Shown: positions 23,577-31,312 of the stretch, in pieces
Numbering within the stretch: position 1 is the stretch's first letter
Layout of the letters: every line of letters begins with the position of its first letter
Assembly (NCBI GenBank): GCA_944322755.1
Contig: CALUPY010000027.1
Location: 1 to 34,206 of the forward strand
From: Candidatus Gastranaerophilales bacterium
GTDB taxonomy: Bacteria; Cyanobacteriota; Vampirovibrionia; Gastranaerophilales; Gastranaerophilaceae
Direction of reading: 5' to 3'
Length of the DNA stretch: 34,206 nt
The notes under the pieces: model-generated
Database searches by the model: none
What the model was told of the DNA's origin: nothing
The model's input: the letters and a program-made list of their open reading frames with translations, nothing else
Program-made: the position numbers and the translations under genes

Positions 23577-24396
23577 TTTTATAATAGAAAAACACATCAA
23601 AGCCGCACTGGAAGAGGATATTGGCTACGGAGACATCACAACAGACTTTTTATACAGTGAAAACGATACTCTGACAGCCTGTTTACGTACCAGAGAGGAC
23701 GGCATATTCTGTGGAATGCTGGTATTTGAAAAGGTCTTTTCAATTCTCTCGCCTGATGTTAAAGTTACGCGTCTTGTAAACGACGGTGATGAAATCAAAA
23801 AAGGCCAGAAACTCGCTGAAGTTACAGGCCCGGCAAGAGCAATTCTGACAGGCGAAAGAACTGCCCTGAATTACGTTCAGAGAATGTCCGGCATCGCAAC
23901 CGAAACAAATAAATATCAGAAGGCAATTGCTCCGTACTGTGCGAGAATAACCGACACCAGAAAGAATACTCCGGGTTTCAGATATTTTGAGAAATACGCT
24001 GTACATACAGGCGGTGCAAGACTTCACAGGTTTAATCTCTGTGACTGTGTTATGATTAAAGACAATCACATCCGCCATGCCGGCTCTATCACAAAGGCTG
24101 TTAGCCTGATTAAAGAAAACCTGTCGCATGCACATAAAATCGAAATTGAATGCGAAACAAAAGAAGAAGTCAAAGAGGCGCTCGAATGCGGGTGCGATAT
24201 CATCATGCTCGACAACATGCCTGTTGACAAAATGCTAGAATGCGTTAAGCTGATAGACAAAAGGGCTATTGTTGAAGCGAGCGGAAATGTTAAACTTAAT
24301 ACAGTAAACGAAATTGCTTCAACAGGCGTTGATGTTATTTCCACCAGCGCAATTGTAGCAAATGCACCGGTCTTAGATTTAGGATTAGATATTTGA
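23554..24396 (+). CDS. nadC: Nicotinate-nucleotide pyrophosphorylase (quinolinate phosphoribosyltransferase)
   Basis: NadC joins quinolinate and PRPP to form nicotinate mononucleotide with loss of CO2, the third step of de novo NAD synthesis. The 280-residue protein has an N-terminal domain with EEDIGYGDITTDFL, then the barrel with GERTALNYVQRMSGIAT (about 110-126), RKNTPGFRYFEKYAV (about 136-150) and CVMIKDNHI (about 169-177), and CDIIMLDNM and VEASGNV near the end. It starts 23 bp inside nadB in another frame and its stop overlaps the etfB ATG (ATGA/TGATG). So the four genes are probably one transcript. Confidence 0.96.
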   Translation: MSQQLLHDFIIEKHIKAALEEDIGYGDITTDFLYSENDTLTACLRTREDGIFCGMLVFEKVFSILSPDVKVTRLVNDGDEIKKGQKLAEVTGPARAILTGERTALNYVQRMSGIATETNKYQKAIAPYCARITDTRKNTPGFRYFEKYAVHTGGARLHRFNLCDCVMIKDNHIRHAGSITKAVSLIKENLSHAHKIEIECETKEEVKEALECGCDIIMLDNMPVDKMLECVKLIDKRAIVEASGNVKLNTVNEIASTGVDVISTSAIVANAPVLDLGLDI

Positions 24397-25205
24397 TGGA
24401 TAAAAACTTTAAAATAATTGTTTTCATAAAACAGGTGCCTGACACCGATGATATAAAATGGACTGAAAACAATACAATACAGCGCGAGGGACTGGATAGT
24501 ATTATAAACCCCTATGACCTGAGCGCCCTGCAGACTGCTGTTGAAATTAAAAAATACCGCAAAAAGAATGCAAAAATAATTGCAGCTGCAATGGGGCCAA
24601 TTCAAGCAAATGACGTGCTAAAAGAAGCGCTTGCTCTGGGTGCGGACGAGGCTTATCTTCTCTCTGACAAAAAGTTTTCAGGCGCTGACACCCTGGCTAC
24701 CGCGTATACACTTTCGCAGTTTGTTAAAACTAAAGTACCTGATTTTGACCTTATAATTTGCGGACAACAGGCTGTAGATGGAGATACGGCACAGACACCG
24801 TCGAGTATGGCTGAAAAGCTCGGAATTGCGCAGATTACCTGCTGCAAAAGCATTGAAGAGCTGACTGACGACAGTATTACGGCACTGAAAGATACAAAGG
24901 ATTTCACGTCAACTATCAGGGCAAAACTTCCTGTTCTTCTCACCATTGACAGACAGGGAACTTATATTAACCCTTGTATTAATGACTATATACGTGCACA
25001 GGACACTGAAATCTCTATACTCGGTGCAGACGACATAAATGCTGACGCTGCAAAAATCGGATTTTCAGGCTCACCTACTTATGTAAAACGTGCATACAGA
25101 GCTCTTAAAGACCGGAAAAATAAAATCATAACAGAAGACTATATTTCTGTTTTAAAATCGGAAATATCCCTTGCAAAAGAGAAAGAGAACTGCGGCAATG
25201 GCTAA
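24396..25205 (+). CDS. etfB: Electron transfer flavoprotein beta subunit
   Basis: EtfB forms a heterodimer with EtfA that shuttles electrons between flavoprotein dehydrogenases and a quinone or ferredoxin/NAD system. The 269-residue product begins MDKNFKIIVFIKQVPDTDDI, with the family markers NPYDLSALQTAVEIKK (about 36-51), AMGPIQANDVLKEALALGAD and DGDTAQTPSSMAEKLGI (about 127-143). I start at ATG 24396, which overlaps the nadC stop; an in-frame TTG one codon earlier is less likely. Whether it is a bifurcating ETF cannot be judged from this read. No acyl-CoA dehydrogenase or ETF-quinone oxidoreductase gene is adjacent. Confidence 0.93.
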   Translation: MDKNFKIIVFIKQVPDTDDIKWTENNTIQREGLDSIINPYDLSALQTAVEIKKYRKKNAKIIAAAMGPIQANDVLKEALALGADEAYLLSDKKFSGADTLATAYTLSQFVKTKVPDFDLIICGQQAVDGDTAQTPSSMAEKLGIAQITCCKSIEELTDDSITALKDTKDFTSTIRAKLPVLLTIDRQGTYINPCINDYIRAQDTEISILGADDINADAAKIGFSGSPTYVKRAYRALKDRKNKIITEDYISVLKSEISLAKEKENCGNG

Positions 25206-26190
25206 TATACTTGTGTTTTTAGAAACGGATGAAAACGGAATAATAAAGGCATCTGAGGAGATTGTTTCATACTGTGTGAGCAATTTTAAAAACTCACAGG
25301 TAAATGCAGCTGTGATTCTTTCAACTGGCCTTACGCAAACAGTAAAAGGACAGTTGTGCAATTCAGGGCTAGATAATATTTATTTGTTCATTAATGACGA
25401 CGCATATTCTACGGAACTTTACGCCCAAATTCTTTCCGGCTTTTTGCAAGAGAATATGCATGATGTTTTTCTCATTTCAGCAACACCTTTGGGCAGAGAT
25501 GTTGCACCCCGAATTGCCTCAAAAATGAATATAGGTCTTACTGCAGACTGCACTGAAATAGGACTGGATGAACAAAACAAACTTCTTGCTACACGTCCGA
25601 CATACGGCGGGAAGCTGATGGCAACTATACTTTCAAAAACAGTGCCACAGTTTGCCACAATCCGCCCCGGTGCTTTGAAACAAACACCGCTGCAGAATGA
25701 AAAAACAGTTAATTTTGTAGAAATACATCCTGAAATTGACCATTCTAAAATTTTGTGCGAGGTAATTTCTTTTCAGAGAAAAAACAAAGAAAGCTCTGAC
25801 TGGACATCAGCTGATATCATAATATCGGGCGGCCGCGGACTCGGGTCAAAAGAGAATTTTGAACTTATATACAAACTGTGTGATTTAATTGGCGCAAAGC
25901 CTGCAGCTTCAAGATGTGCTGTAGAGCTTGGCTGGGCAGACAGCGCTATTCAGGTGGGACAGACAGGGTCTTCTGTTTCTCCCAAATTGTATATTGCATT
26001 CGGAATATCCGGTGCTATGCAGCATCTTGTCGGCATAGAAAATGCAGACAGGGTTATTTCTGTTAATACTGATAAAAATGCACCAATTACAGCCTCCTCT
26101 GATATTTCGGTGATTGCAGACGCTGTTACTGTTTTAAAATCGCTTATAAATGAAATAGAACCTGAGACTGAAAACGCAAGAAAAAACTGA
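25198..26190 (+). CDS. etfA: Electron transfer flavoprotein alpha subunit
   Basis: EtfA carries the FAD of the ETF heterodimer. About 330 residues from ATG 25198. The N-terminal half is the Rossmann-like domain (MANILVFLETDENGIIKASE). The C-terminal FAD domain shows GGRGLGSKENFELIYKLCDL, then RCAVELGWADSAIQVGQTG, SPKLYIAFGISGAMQHL and VNTDKNAPITASSDISV, the usual order of FAD-binding motifs. It overlaps etfB by 8 bp, so the two are coupled. I placed the start at MANIL; an upstream in-frame ATG at 25171 would lie inside etfB and lacks a site. No strong terminator follows before the convergent uvrB. Confidence 0.94.
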   Translation: MANILVFLETDENGIIKASEEIVSYCVSNFKNSQVNAAVILSTGLTQTVKGQLCNSGLDNIYLFINDDAYSTELYAQILSGFLQENMHDVFLISATPLGRDVAPRIASKMNIGLTADCTEIGLDEQNKLLATRPTYGGKLMATILSKTVPQFATIRPGALKQTPLQNEKTVNFVEIHPEIDHSKILCEVISFQRKNKESSDWTSADIIISGGRGLGSKENFELIYKLCDLIGAKPAASRCAVELGWADSAIQVGQTGSSVSPKLYIAFGISGAMQHLVGIENADRVISVNTDKNAPITASSDISVIADAVTVLKSLINEIEPETENARKN

Positions 26191-26269
26191 TTTCCAAACT
26201 GTACCAAAGCACTAAACACGCTTGTGTATTCTTATTTCGTGCATCAAAATTTTACCTGTATTTTATCGG

Positions 26270-28270
26270 CTATTTCTTTTGCGCCTTTGCCATTTCTCGA
26301 AGTTTTTTGAGCTGGTCTCTTATTTCTGCTGCTCGTTCAAAATCTAGTATCTTTGCGGCTTTATGCATATCTTTTTCAAGCTTTTCAATAATTTTGGGGA
26401 TATCCGAGACATTTGCATTCATCTCGACCATTTCTTCTGCAACAATATCCTCGAAATTTCTATAACTTGCAACAAGCTGCAGGAGATTGTTTTCCACGGG
26501 CTTTTTGATGGTTTTAGGTACTATATTGTGTTCTTTGTTGTATTTCATCTGTATGTCACGGCGGCGGTTAGTTTCGTTTATTGCCATTTCCATGCTGTCG
26601 GTAATTTTGTCAGCATACATTATAACCCTGCCGCAGGCGTTTCTTGCGGCTCTGCCTATTGTCTGAATAAGACTTGTTTCGGAACGCAGGAAACCTTCTT
26701 TGTCCGCATCCATTATTGCAACAAGCGACACTTCCGGAATATCGAGCCCTTCTCTGAGAAGGTTTACACCGACCAGTACATCAAAATTTCCCAGTCTTAA
26801 ATCTCTAAGTATCTCAACTCTTTCAAGTGACTGGATTTCGCTGTGCAGGTATCTTACACGTACGCCAATCTGGTTCAAGTATTCTGTCAAATCCTCTGCC
26901 ATGCGCTTTGTAAGAGTGGTAATCAGGACTCTTTCGTTTTTGTCTGTGACTGTCTTTATTTCTTCAATAAGGTCATCGACCTGATTTTCTGTAGGTTTAA
27001 CAGTTATTTCCGGGTCGACAAGCCCTGTCGGACGTATAATCTGCTCGACAAGCTGGTCGGAAATGCTTCGCTCAAAAGCAGCAGGAGTAGCAGATATAAA
27101 TATTTTCTGATGGACGCGCGACCAGAATTCTTCATCAGTAAGCGGCCTGTTGTCTTTTGCGCACGGAAGCCGGAATCCGTATTCTATCAAAGTATCCTTT
27201 CTCGCTGCGTCGCCTCTGCACATACCTTTTAGCTGCGGAATTGTAACATGGGATTCGTCGATTACGAGCAAAAAATCGTCTTTAAAATAATCAAGAAGCG
27301 TGGCAGGCGGAGAGCCTACAGGACGGCGTTCAAGTATTCTGGAATAATTTTCTATACCGCTGCAATAGCCCATCTCTTTAATCATTTCAATATCATATTT
27401 TACACGCTGCTCAAGCCTTTGTGCTTCAACGAGTTTGTTCTGTGCATAAAGCTCTCCGAGTCTCTGCTGCAGCTCCTGCCGGATAAGTTTTATTGTCTCT
27501 TCTAAATCTTCATCAGACGACATGTAATGAACAGCAGGGAAAATAACTGTTTCTGACGGGGTTTCGAGTATTTCGCCTGTGACATTGTCAATTCTTGTGA
27601 TTTTTTCGATTTCATCACCGAAAAAGCTTATTCTTGTTATCACTTTTTCATAAGGCGGCATGATTTCAACAAAATCACCCCTTGCCCTGAAATTAGAGCG
27701 TCCGAGCTCAAGGTCATTTCTCGAGTACTGTGAGGAGACAAGCATTCTGAGCAGTTCGTCTCTTTCGAGTGTGTCGCCGGTTTTTAGTGTAATTGCACCT
27801 TTAAAATAGTTTTCAGGCAGACCCAAACCGTAGATACAGCTGACAGAGGCAACTACTATTACATCTTTTCTCTGATAAAGGCTGCGTGTTGTATTATGGC
27901 GCAGGCGGTCAATTTCATCGTTAATAGTTGCCGATTTTTCAATAAAGGTGTCTGTTCTCGGAATATATGCCTCCGGCTGGTAGTAGTCATAGTAACTTAT
28001 GAAATATTCAACAGCATTGTCCGGAAAAAGTTCCCTAAACTCATTGTACAGCTGTGCTGCAAGGGTTTTGTTGTGCGCAATAATGAGTGTGGGTTTTTGC
28101 ACCTGCTCTATCACATTTGCGATTGTAAAAGTTTTTCCGGATCCTGTTATTCCGAGCAGAGTCTGGGCGTCACAGCCGAGATTTATTCCGTCAACAAGCT
28201 CTTTTATTGCCTTTGGCTGGTCGCCTGCCGGTTTGTATTTTGATACTATTTTGAACTTCTTTTGCTCCAT
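26270..28270 (-). CDS. uvrB: Excinuclease ABC subunit B (UvrB)
   Basis: UvrB is the damage-verifying helicase-like subunit of UvrABC nucleotide excision repair. The 666 residues are full length. Visible are Walker [17 protein letters not shown] (38-53), the beta-hairpin region [20 protein letters not shown] (93-112), the Walker B-type [13 protein letters not shown], helicase motifs [20 protein letters not shown] and [20 protein letters not shown], the Arg finger [10 protein letters not shown], and a C-terminal UVR motif ([20 protein letters not shown]). No clear Shine-Dalgarno precedes the ATG. It converges on the etf operon and is divergent from the TPR gene. Confidence 0.97.
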   Translation of the reverse strand: MEQKKFKIVSKYKPAGDQPKAIKELVDGINLGCDAQTLLGITGSGKTFTIANVIEQVQKPTLIIAHNKTLAAQLYNEFRELFPDNAVEYFISYYDYYQPEAYIPRTDTFIEKSATINDEIDRLRHNTTRSLYQRKDVIVVASVSCIYGLGLPENYFKGAITLKTGDTLERDELLRMLVSSQYSRNDLELGRSNFRARGDFVEIMPPYEKVITRISFFGDEIEKITRIDNVTGEILETPSETVIFPAVHYMSSDEDLEETIKLIRQELQQRLGELYAQNKLVEAQRLEQRVKYDIEMIKEMGYCSGIENYSRILERRPVGSPPATLLDYFKDDFLLVIDESHVTIPQLKGMCRGDAARKDTLIEYGFRLPCAKDNRPLTDEEFWSRVHQKIFISATPAAFERSISDQLVEQIIRPTGLVDPEITVKPTENQVDDLIEEIKTVTDKNERVLITTLTKRMAEDLTEYLNQIGVRVRYLHSEIQSLERVEILRDLRLGNFDVLVGVNLLREGLDIPEVSLVAIMDADKEGFLRSETSLIQTIGRAARNACGRVIMYADKITDSMEMAINETNRRRDIQMKYNKEHNIVPKTIKKPVENNLLQLVASYRNFEDIVAEEMVEMNANVSDIPKIIEKLEKDMHKAAKILDFERAAEIRDQLKKLREMAKAQKK

Positions 28271-28315
28271 AAAAATATATTAACACCAAAGATTAAAATA
28301 AGCATAGACGGGTAG

Positions 28316-28344
28316 TTGTTAACTTGCTTTGCTTCGGGTATAAT
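28316..28344 (+). promoter_or_regulatory. Promoter of the TPR gene
   Basis: TTGTTA (28316-28321) and a perfect TATAAT (28339-28344) are exactly 17 bp apart, about 28 bp upstream of the TPR start codon. Confidence 0.72.
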
Positions 28345-28372
28345 TTAAAAAACTAATGACAGGGAGAGGCAA

Positions 28373-29794
28373 ATGAGTACAAAAATTTCTATACCGCAGG
28401 CACTTGCCAGAGCAACAGAGTTTGAAGAAAAAGAAGAATTCGATAAAGCGTATGAATGCTTAAAATATGCATATTCAATGGACAAAACAAATCCGGAAGT
28501 GCTTCAGCAGCTTGCTATGACAGCCCAGCTTATGCACAACAGCGAAGATGCTATAAACTACTGGAATGAGCTGATGATGGTTCATCCGGAAAATCCGATT
28601 TCTTATACACAGCTTCTTGACCTGTATTTTCATGATAATAAGTATGAATACTATATGACCAGAGCTAAACTTAAAACCCTGGAGGGCAGACTGCAGCAGG
28701 CTGTTTCTGATTATAAAAAAGCAATCTCAAATACTTCTGACGATAAAGAAATTTTAAATGCAAGATATTTGCTTGCACAGAGCCTTGAACTTATTGACAA
28801 ACCCATGCAGGCTATTGACGAGTATTTGAGAATACTCGACCAGGAACACAATGAGAATGTCTACGGCTCTCTTGCTGCAATTTATTACAATCACGATAAA
28901 GACTCTGCTATAGACATATTAAAAAGAGCACTGGAAGATTATCCGGACAATAATATGTTCAAAGAGCTTCTTGCTAAAATATATATGGAAACAGGAAATT
29001 ATTCCGCTTCTCTTGATTATGCTACTTCACCGCTGTCAAAGGCAAAAGCTTTATTAATGCAGGAAAAAAATGATGAAGCGATGGAGATTATGGAAAAATG
29101 TTCGGATGCTGACAAAAAAACACCGAAATATCATGCTCTTATGGCTGAATATTATTACAATAAAGATGAGTTTCAAAACTCTCTGGATTGTATAGAAAAA
29201 CTGGAAAAAATGGACGGAAACAATCCTCTGGTATTCCAGATGAGAGCACTTGTTTACGAAAAACAGGGAATGGATTTTGAGGAGCATTATAACTGGGGTA
29301 TGTATTATATAAAGAAAAACAGCTATGACCTTGCTTTGAATGAATACTTGAATGCGTATAACTCAAATCCCCAAAATAAAGATATAATAAATGAGCTCAT
29401 TAATTTGTATACAGTGTTAAATGATAATATTGCCGCTATTGAATTTACTGAAAAATTGGCAGAAATTGATAAAACGAATGTTGCTGCATTGAAAAAACTT
29501 GCCGTTTTTTATGCCGGCTCAGGATATGACGACAGGGCGCAGGAGTATTATAAACGATTGTATGAAGTAAACCCCAGAGACTATGAGGTTTTACTTTCTC
29601 TGGGCAAATATTATGAGAGTAAGAAAAAAATGCAGACGGCAAAAGAATTTTATGAAGAATTTCTGAAATATGCACCTTCTGCATCGCTTGATAGAGAAAA
29701 GATTGAGCAAAAGTTAAAAAATGCTGAAAATGAAGAAAATTATGAAGAAGAAGGTTTTTTGGATAAGATAATAAACTTTTTTTCAAAAAAATAA
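28373..29794 (+). CDS. Tetratricopeptide repeat protein (473 aa)
   Basis: A cytoplasmic-looking TPR superhelix, used for protein-protein contacts. There is no signal peptide. TPR-type helix pairs run from residue 8 to about 450 in roughly 34-residue steps, with typical A/G/Y/P positions: for example FEEKEEFDKAYECLKYAYSM, LAKIYMETGNYSASLDYATS, MAEYYYNKDEFQNSLDCIEK and LSLGKYYESKKKMQTAKEFY. The acidic linker ENEENYEEEGF leads into a hydrophobic amphipathic end (LDKIINFFSKK), possibly a membrane-touching helix. 'agggagagg' precedes the ATG. The partner is unknown. The tRNA-like repeats begin immediately downstream. Confidence 0.9.
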   Translation: MSTKISIPQALARATEFEEKEEFDKAYECLKYAYSMDKTNPEVLQQLAMTAQLMHNSEDAINYWNELMMVHPENPISYTQLLDLYFHDNKYEYYMTRAKLKTLEGRLQQAVSDYKKAISNTSDDKEILNARYLLAQSLELIDKPMQAIDEYLRILDQEHNENVYGSLAAIYYNHDKDSAIDILKRALEDYPDNNMFKELLAKIYMETGNYSASLDYATSPLSKAKALLMQEKNDEAMEIMEKCSDADKKTPKYHALMAEYYYNKDEFQNSLDCIEKLEKMDGNNPLVFQMRALVYEKQGMDFEEHYNWGMYYIKKNSYDLALNEYLNAYNSNPQNKDIINELINLYTVLNDNIAAIEFTEKLAEIDKTNVAALKKLAVFYAGSGYDDRAQEYYKRLYEVNPRDYEVLLSLGKYYESKKKMQTAKEFYEEFLKYAPSASLDREKIEQKLKNAENEENYEEEGFLDKIINFFSKK

Positions 29795-29822
29795 TTGACA
29801 GGATATATTTATTTAGTATTAT
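29795..29822 (+). promoter_or_regulatory. Promoter at the head of the tRNA-Val locus
   Basis: A perfect TTGACA (29795-29800) begins right after the TPR stop codon. TATTAT (29817-29822) follows at 16 bp, or TATAAA (29820-29825) at 19 bp. The first tRNA-like unit starts at 29838, 15 bp beyond. This is the strongest -35 in the window. Confidence 0.65.
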
Positions 29823-29837
29823 AAATATACAGAAGTC

Positions 29838-29900
29838 GGGTGTTTAGCTCGGTTGCCCTGTCAGATAAAGCTTCCCTTGGAAGTGCTGGTAAAAAACCGG
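29838..29900 (+). repeat. Diverged tRNA-Val-like unit (unit 0)
   Basis: The sequence starts GGGTGTTTAGCTCGGTTG, close to the intact tRNA's first 18 bases, then diverges and later has AAAGCTTCCCTTGGAAG, a shortened version of its anticodon arm. No T-arm or CCA is present, so it cannot make a tRNA. The start-to-start distance to unit 1 is 63 bp. Confidence 0.7.
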
Positions 29901-29991
29901 GGGCGTTTAGCTCAGTTGCTAAGTGAGGTTTACCTCACGTTTTTAAATAAAGCTTCCCTTGGGAAGTGCGTGAAAATTAAATATATGGTGC
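29901..29991 (+). repeat. 91-bp tRNA-derived unit 1
   Basis: It begins GGGCGTTTAGCTCAGTTG, identical to the intact tRNA-Val, but the D-arm then changes to GTGAGG-ttta-CCTCAC (29923-29938) with a T-run at 29940-29944, a terminator-like hairpin. It rejoins as AAAGCTTCCCTTGGGAAG, where the anticodon loop is lost. At its end TTGGGA (29959-29964) and TATATG (29982-29987) are 17 bp apart and could be a promoter firing at the next unit. It matches unit 2 at 90 of 91 positions. Confidence 0.85.
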
Positions 29992-30082
29992 GGGCGTTTA
30001 GCTCAGTTGCTAAGTGAGGTTTACCTCACGTTTTTAAATAAAGCTTCCCTTGGGAAGCGCGTGAAAATTAAATATATGGTGC
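29992..30082 (+). repeat. 91-bp tRNA-derived unit 2
   Basis: Near-identical tandem copy of unit 1, the only difference being T to C in 'gggaagTgcg'. It contains the same hairpin (30014-30029) and T-run, and the same TTGGGA (30050-30055) / TATATG (30073-30078) pair with 17-bp spacing, which here sits immediately in front of the intact tRNA gene. Confidence 0.85.
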
Positions 30083-30158
30083 GGGCGTTTAGCTCAGTTG
30101 GTAGAGCGCTTCCCTTACAAGGAAGATGTCGGGAGTTCGAGCCTCTCAACGCCCACCA
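30083..30158 (+). tRNA. tRNA-Val (anticodon UAC)
   Basis: A complete 76-nt cloverleaf. Acceptor GGGCGTT pairs with AACGCCC, D-stem GCTC/GAGC encloses AGTTGGTA, and the anticodon stem CTTCC/GGAAG encloses CTTACAA, giving anticodon TAC. The variable loop is ATGTC, the T-stem is GGGAG/CTCTC (one G-U) with loop TTCGAGC, and the discriminator base is A. CCA is encoded at 30156-30158. UAC decodes GUA/GUG and wobble partners of valine. It is the only full-length copy in the locus, is flanked by tRNA-derived pieces on both sides, and is followed by a UUCG-loop terminator. Confidence 0.97.
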
Positions 30159-30163
30159 TTTAT

Positions 30164-30190
30164 AAAAGACTACTTCGGTAGTCTTTTTTT
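30164..30190 (+). terminator. Terminator of tRNA-Val
   Basis: AAAAGACTAC (30164-30173) and GTAGTCTTTT (30178-30187) enclose a stable TTCG tetraloop and run into a T-tract. Confidence 0.9.
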
Positions 30191-30289
30191 GTTGAGAGGC
30201 GTCTTACTCCCGACGGGAGTTCTCTTCTCATTTAAAAACTGACATTTAGTCAGTTTTTAAACAAGAGCTCTTCTCAACGCCCACCATTT
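30191..30289. repeat. Inverted T-arm copy and split copy of the tRNA 3' end
   Basis: 30191-30214 (GTTGAGAGGC...ACTCCCGAC) is the reverse complement of the tRNA's 30127-30150 except for four or five central bases. It meets a direct copy at ACTCCC-GAC-GGGAGT (30206-30220). The direct copy is GGGAGTTC, interrupted by a hairpin segment (30223-30271), then TCTCAACGCCCACCATTT at 30272-30289, an 18-bp exact repeat of the tRNA 3' end at 30144-30161. No gene lies between them. It could be an old integration or rearrangement scar. Confidence 0.8.
30234..30258. terminator. Bidirectional hairpin, terminator of the HExxH gene
   Basis: AAAAACTGAC-ATTTA-GTCAGTTTTT is a perfect 10-bp stem. Reading the minus strand, it lies 40 bp past the stop at 30298 and ends in a T-run, so it can terminate that gene. 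On the plus strand it also interrupts the second copy of the tRNA 3' end. Confidence 0.75.
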
Positions 30290-30297
30290 TTAAATGA

Positions 30298-31134
30298 CTA
30301 CTTATTCTCAAGCATTGTCTGCTTCATACCAATCCCGAGAAGAAGCCCTGAAATTACGTATGTCATCCACGCGAAAAAGTAATTCTTCTTAAGCGGAGCA
30401 AGATTAATTTTATTTCCATAAACTGCCTTTGCCTGTTTTGCAGCTTTGATTCCCCGAAGAGAAGCAAGCCCTTCTTCTATAATCGTCGGCAAAAACGCAG
30501 CAAATCCGATTTTTCCTGCATTTCTTTCAATAAATGTTTCTCCGTCCTTTGGACTTTTGGGCATAAACATGTTTGTAATAAGAAGGGCTGTGGGAAGGCT
30601 TGCGAGTTTGAATCTCGAATTTTGCAAAAATCTCATAACCGGCCCTTTGGTAGAATTTATCGCATGCCCGATTTCGTGAAGAATAAGATATGGTTTTGAT
30701 TTTGGGGCAACAGCGAGATTCAGCTTGCTGTTAAAAAATGCATTCGCGCCGCGTGCAACCTCGTTAAAGGCACCAGGCGAATTGTACCGCTGCTCGAACA
30801 AGTATTTGTTAGCTTCATCAACATAGCCGAGAGTGACTTTCAGATTATTTTTCACGGCCATATCTTTTGCAATATTTCTGGCAATATCATTTTCTGCAAA
30901 AGCTTTGCCCTGCATGAGTTTTGCAGAACACCACTGAGACAGCGTCTGCAAGGACATTGCAATAATCTGCAGCAAAGCTGCACTGCCCAGAGTTTTCGCA
31001 GCACTGTCAGAAGCCCCTTCTGCACCATATGACCCGTAGTAAGGCGAGTTTTTGAAAGACAAATGCTGCTGCACGTGTGCATTTTGTGATGGTTGTTGTC
31101 TGTTTATTTGATACTGCTGCTGAATATTTAACAT
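30298..31134 (-). CDS. Putative membrane-associated HExxH metallopeptidase (278 aa)
   Basis: The zinc motif HEIGH is at 153-157, in the context PYLILHEIGHAINS. A second acidic motif, EEGLAS, is at 220-225, which could supply the third zinc ligand as in gluzincins (HExxH...E). Residues 1-40 are Gln/Asn/Ser-rich (LNIQQQYQINRQQ), and hydrophobic segments lie near 50-66, 180-192, 207-219 and 254-270, so it is probably embedded in the inner membrane. No signal peptide is obvious. The family is not recognised, and catalytic activity is inferred only from the motif. It is monocistronic between tRNA-Val and lptB. Confidence 0.75.
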   Translation of the reverse strand: MLNIQQQYQINRQQPSQNAHVQQHLSFKNSPYYGSYGAEGASDSAAKTLGSAALLQIIAMSLQTLSQWCSAKLMQGKAFAENDIARNIAKDMAVKNNLKVTLGYVDEANKYLFEQRYNSPGAFNEVARGANAFFNSKLNLAVAPKSKPYLILHEIGHAINSTKGPVMRFLQNSRFKLASLPTALLITNMFMPKSPKDGETFIERNAGKIGFAAFLPTIIEEGLASLRGIKAAKQAKAVYGNKINLAPLKKNYFFAWMTYVISGLLLGIGMKQTMLENK

Positions 31135-31247
31135 TATACGAGTCCGCTTTCACACATTTACATTAAATCATGTAACGCTTAAAATTTGCTAGAATTATGA
31201 CAAATTGTATAAAATCTTTAACTTTTCTTTTAACTTTAAACAATGGT

Positions 31248-31277
31248 TTGTGGTAAACTTTTGTCAGAGGATATAAA
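31248..31277 (+). promoter_or_regulatory. Candidate promoter of the lptB operon
   Basis: TTGTGG (31248-31253) and TATAAA (31272-31277) are 18 bp apart, about 36 bp before the lptB ATG. Confidence 0.5.
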
Positions 31278-31312
31278 TATAATTTTTAAAATTTGGGGAA
31301 ATTAGGATTCGA

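Noticed and set aside
24393-24398. TTG start for etfB one codon upstream.
   Set aside because: ATG at 24396 overlaps the nadC stop in the common TGATG form and is the ordinary choice.
26191-26269. Terminator between etfA and uvrB.
   Set aside because: Only a 4-bp ACAC/GTGT stem is seen; too weak to call.
29838-30082. CRISPR-like array or T-box riboswitch.
   Set aside because: The 91-bp units are contiguous without spacers, so not CRISPR. A T-box needs a specifier loop, a T-box sequence and a downstream aminoacyl or transport gene; none is present and the similarity is to the tRNA itself.
30083-30289. Intact integrated element in tRNA-Val.
   Set aside because: The 18-bp direct repeat resembles att sites, but only about 110 bp lies between copies and there is no integrase. 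It is kept as a scar hypothesis only.
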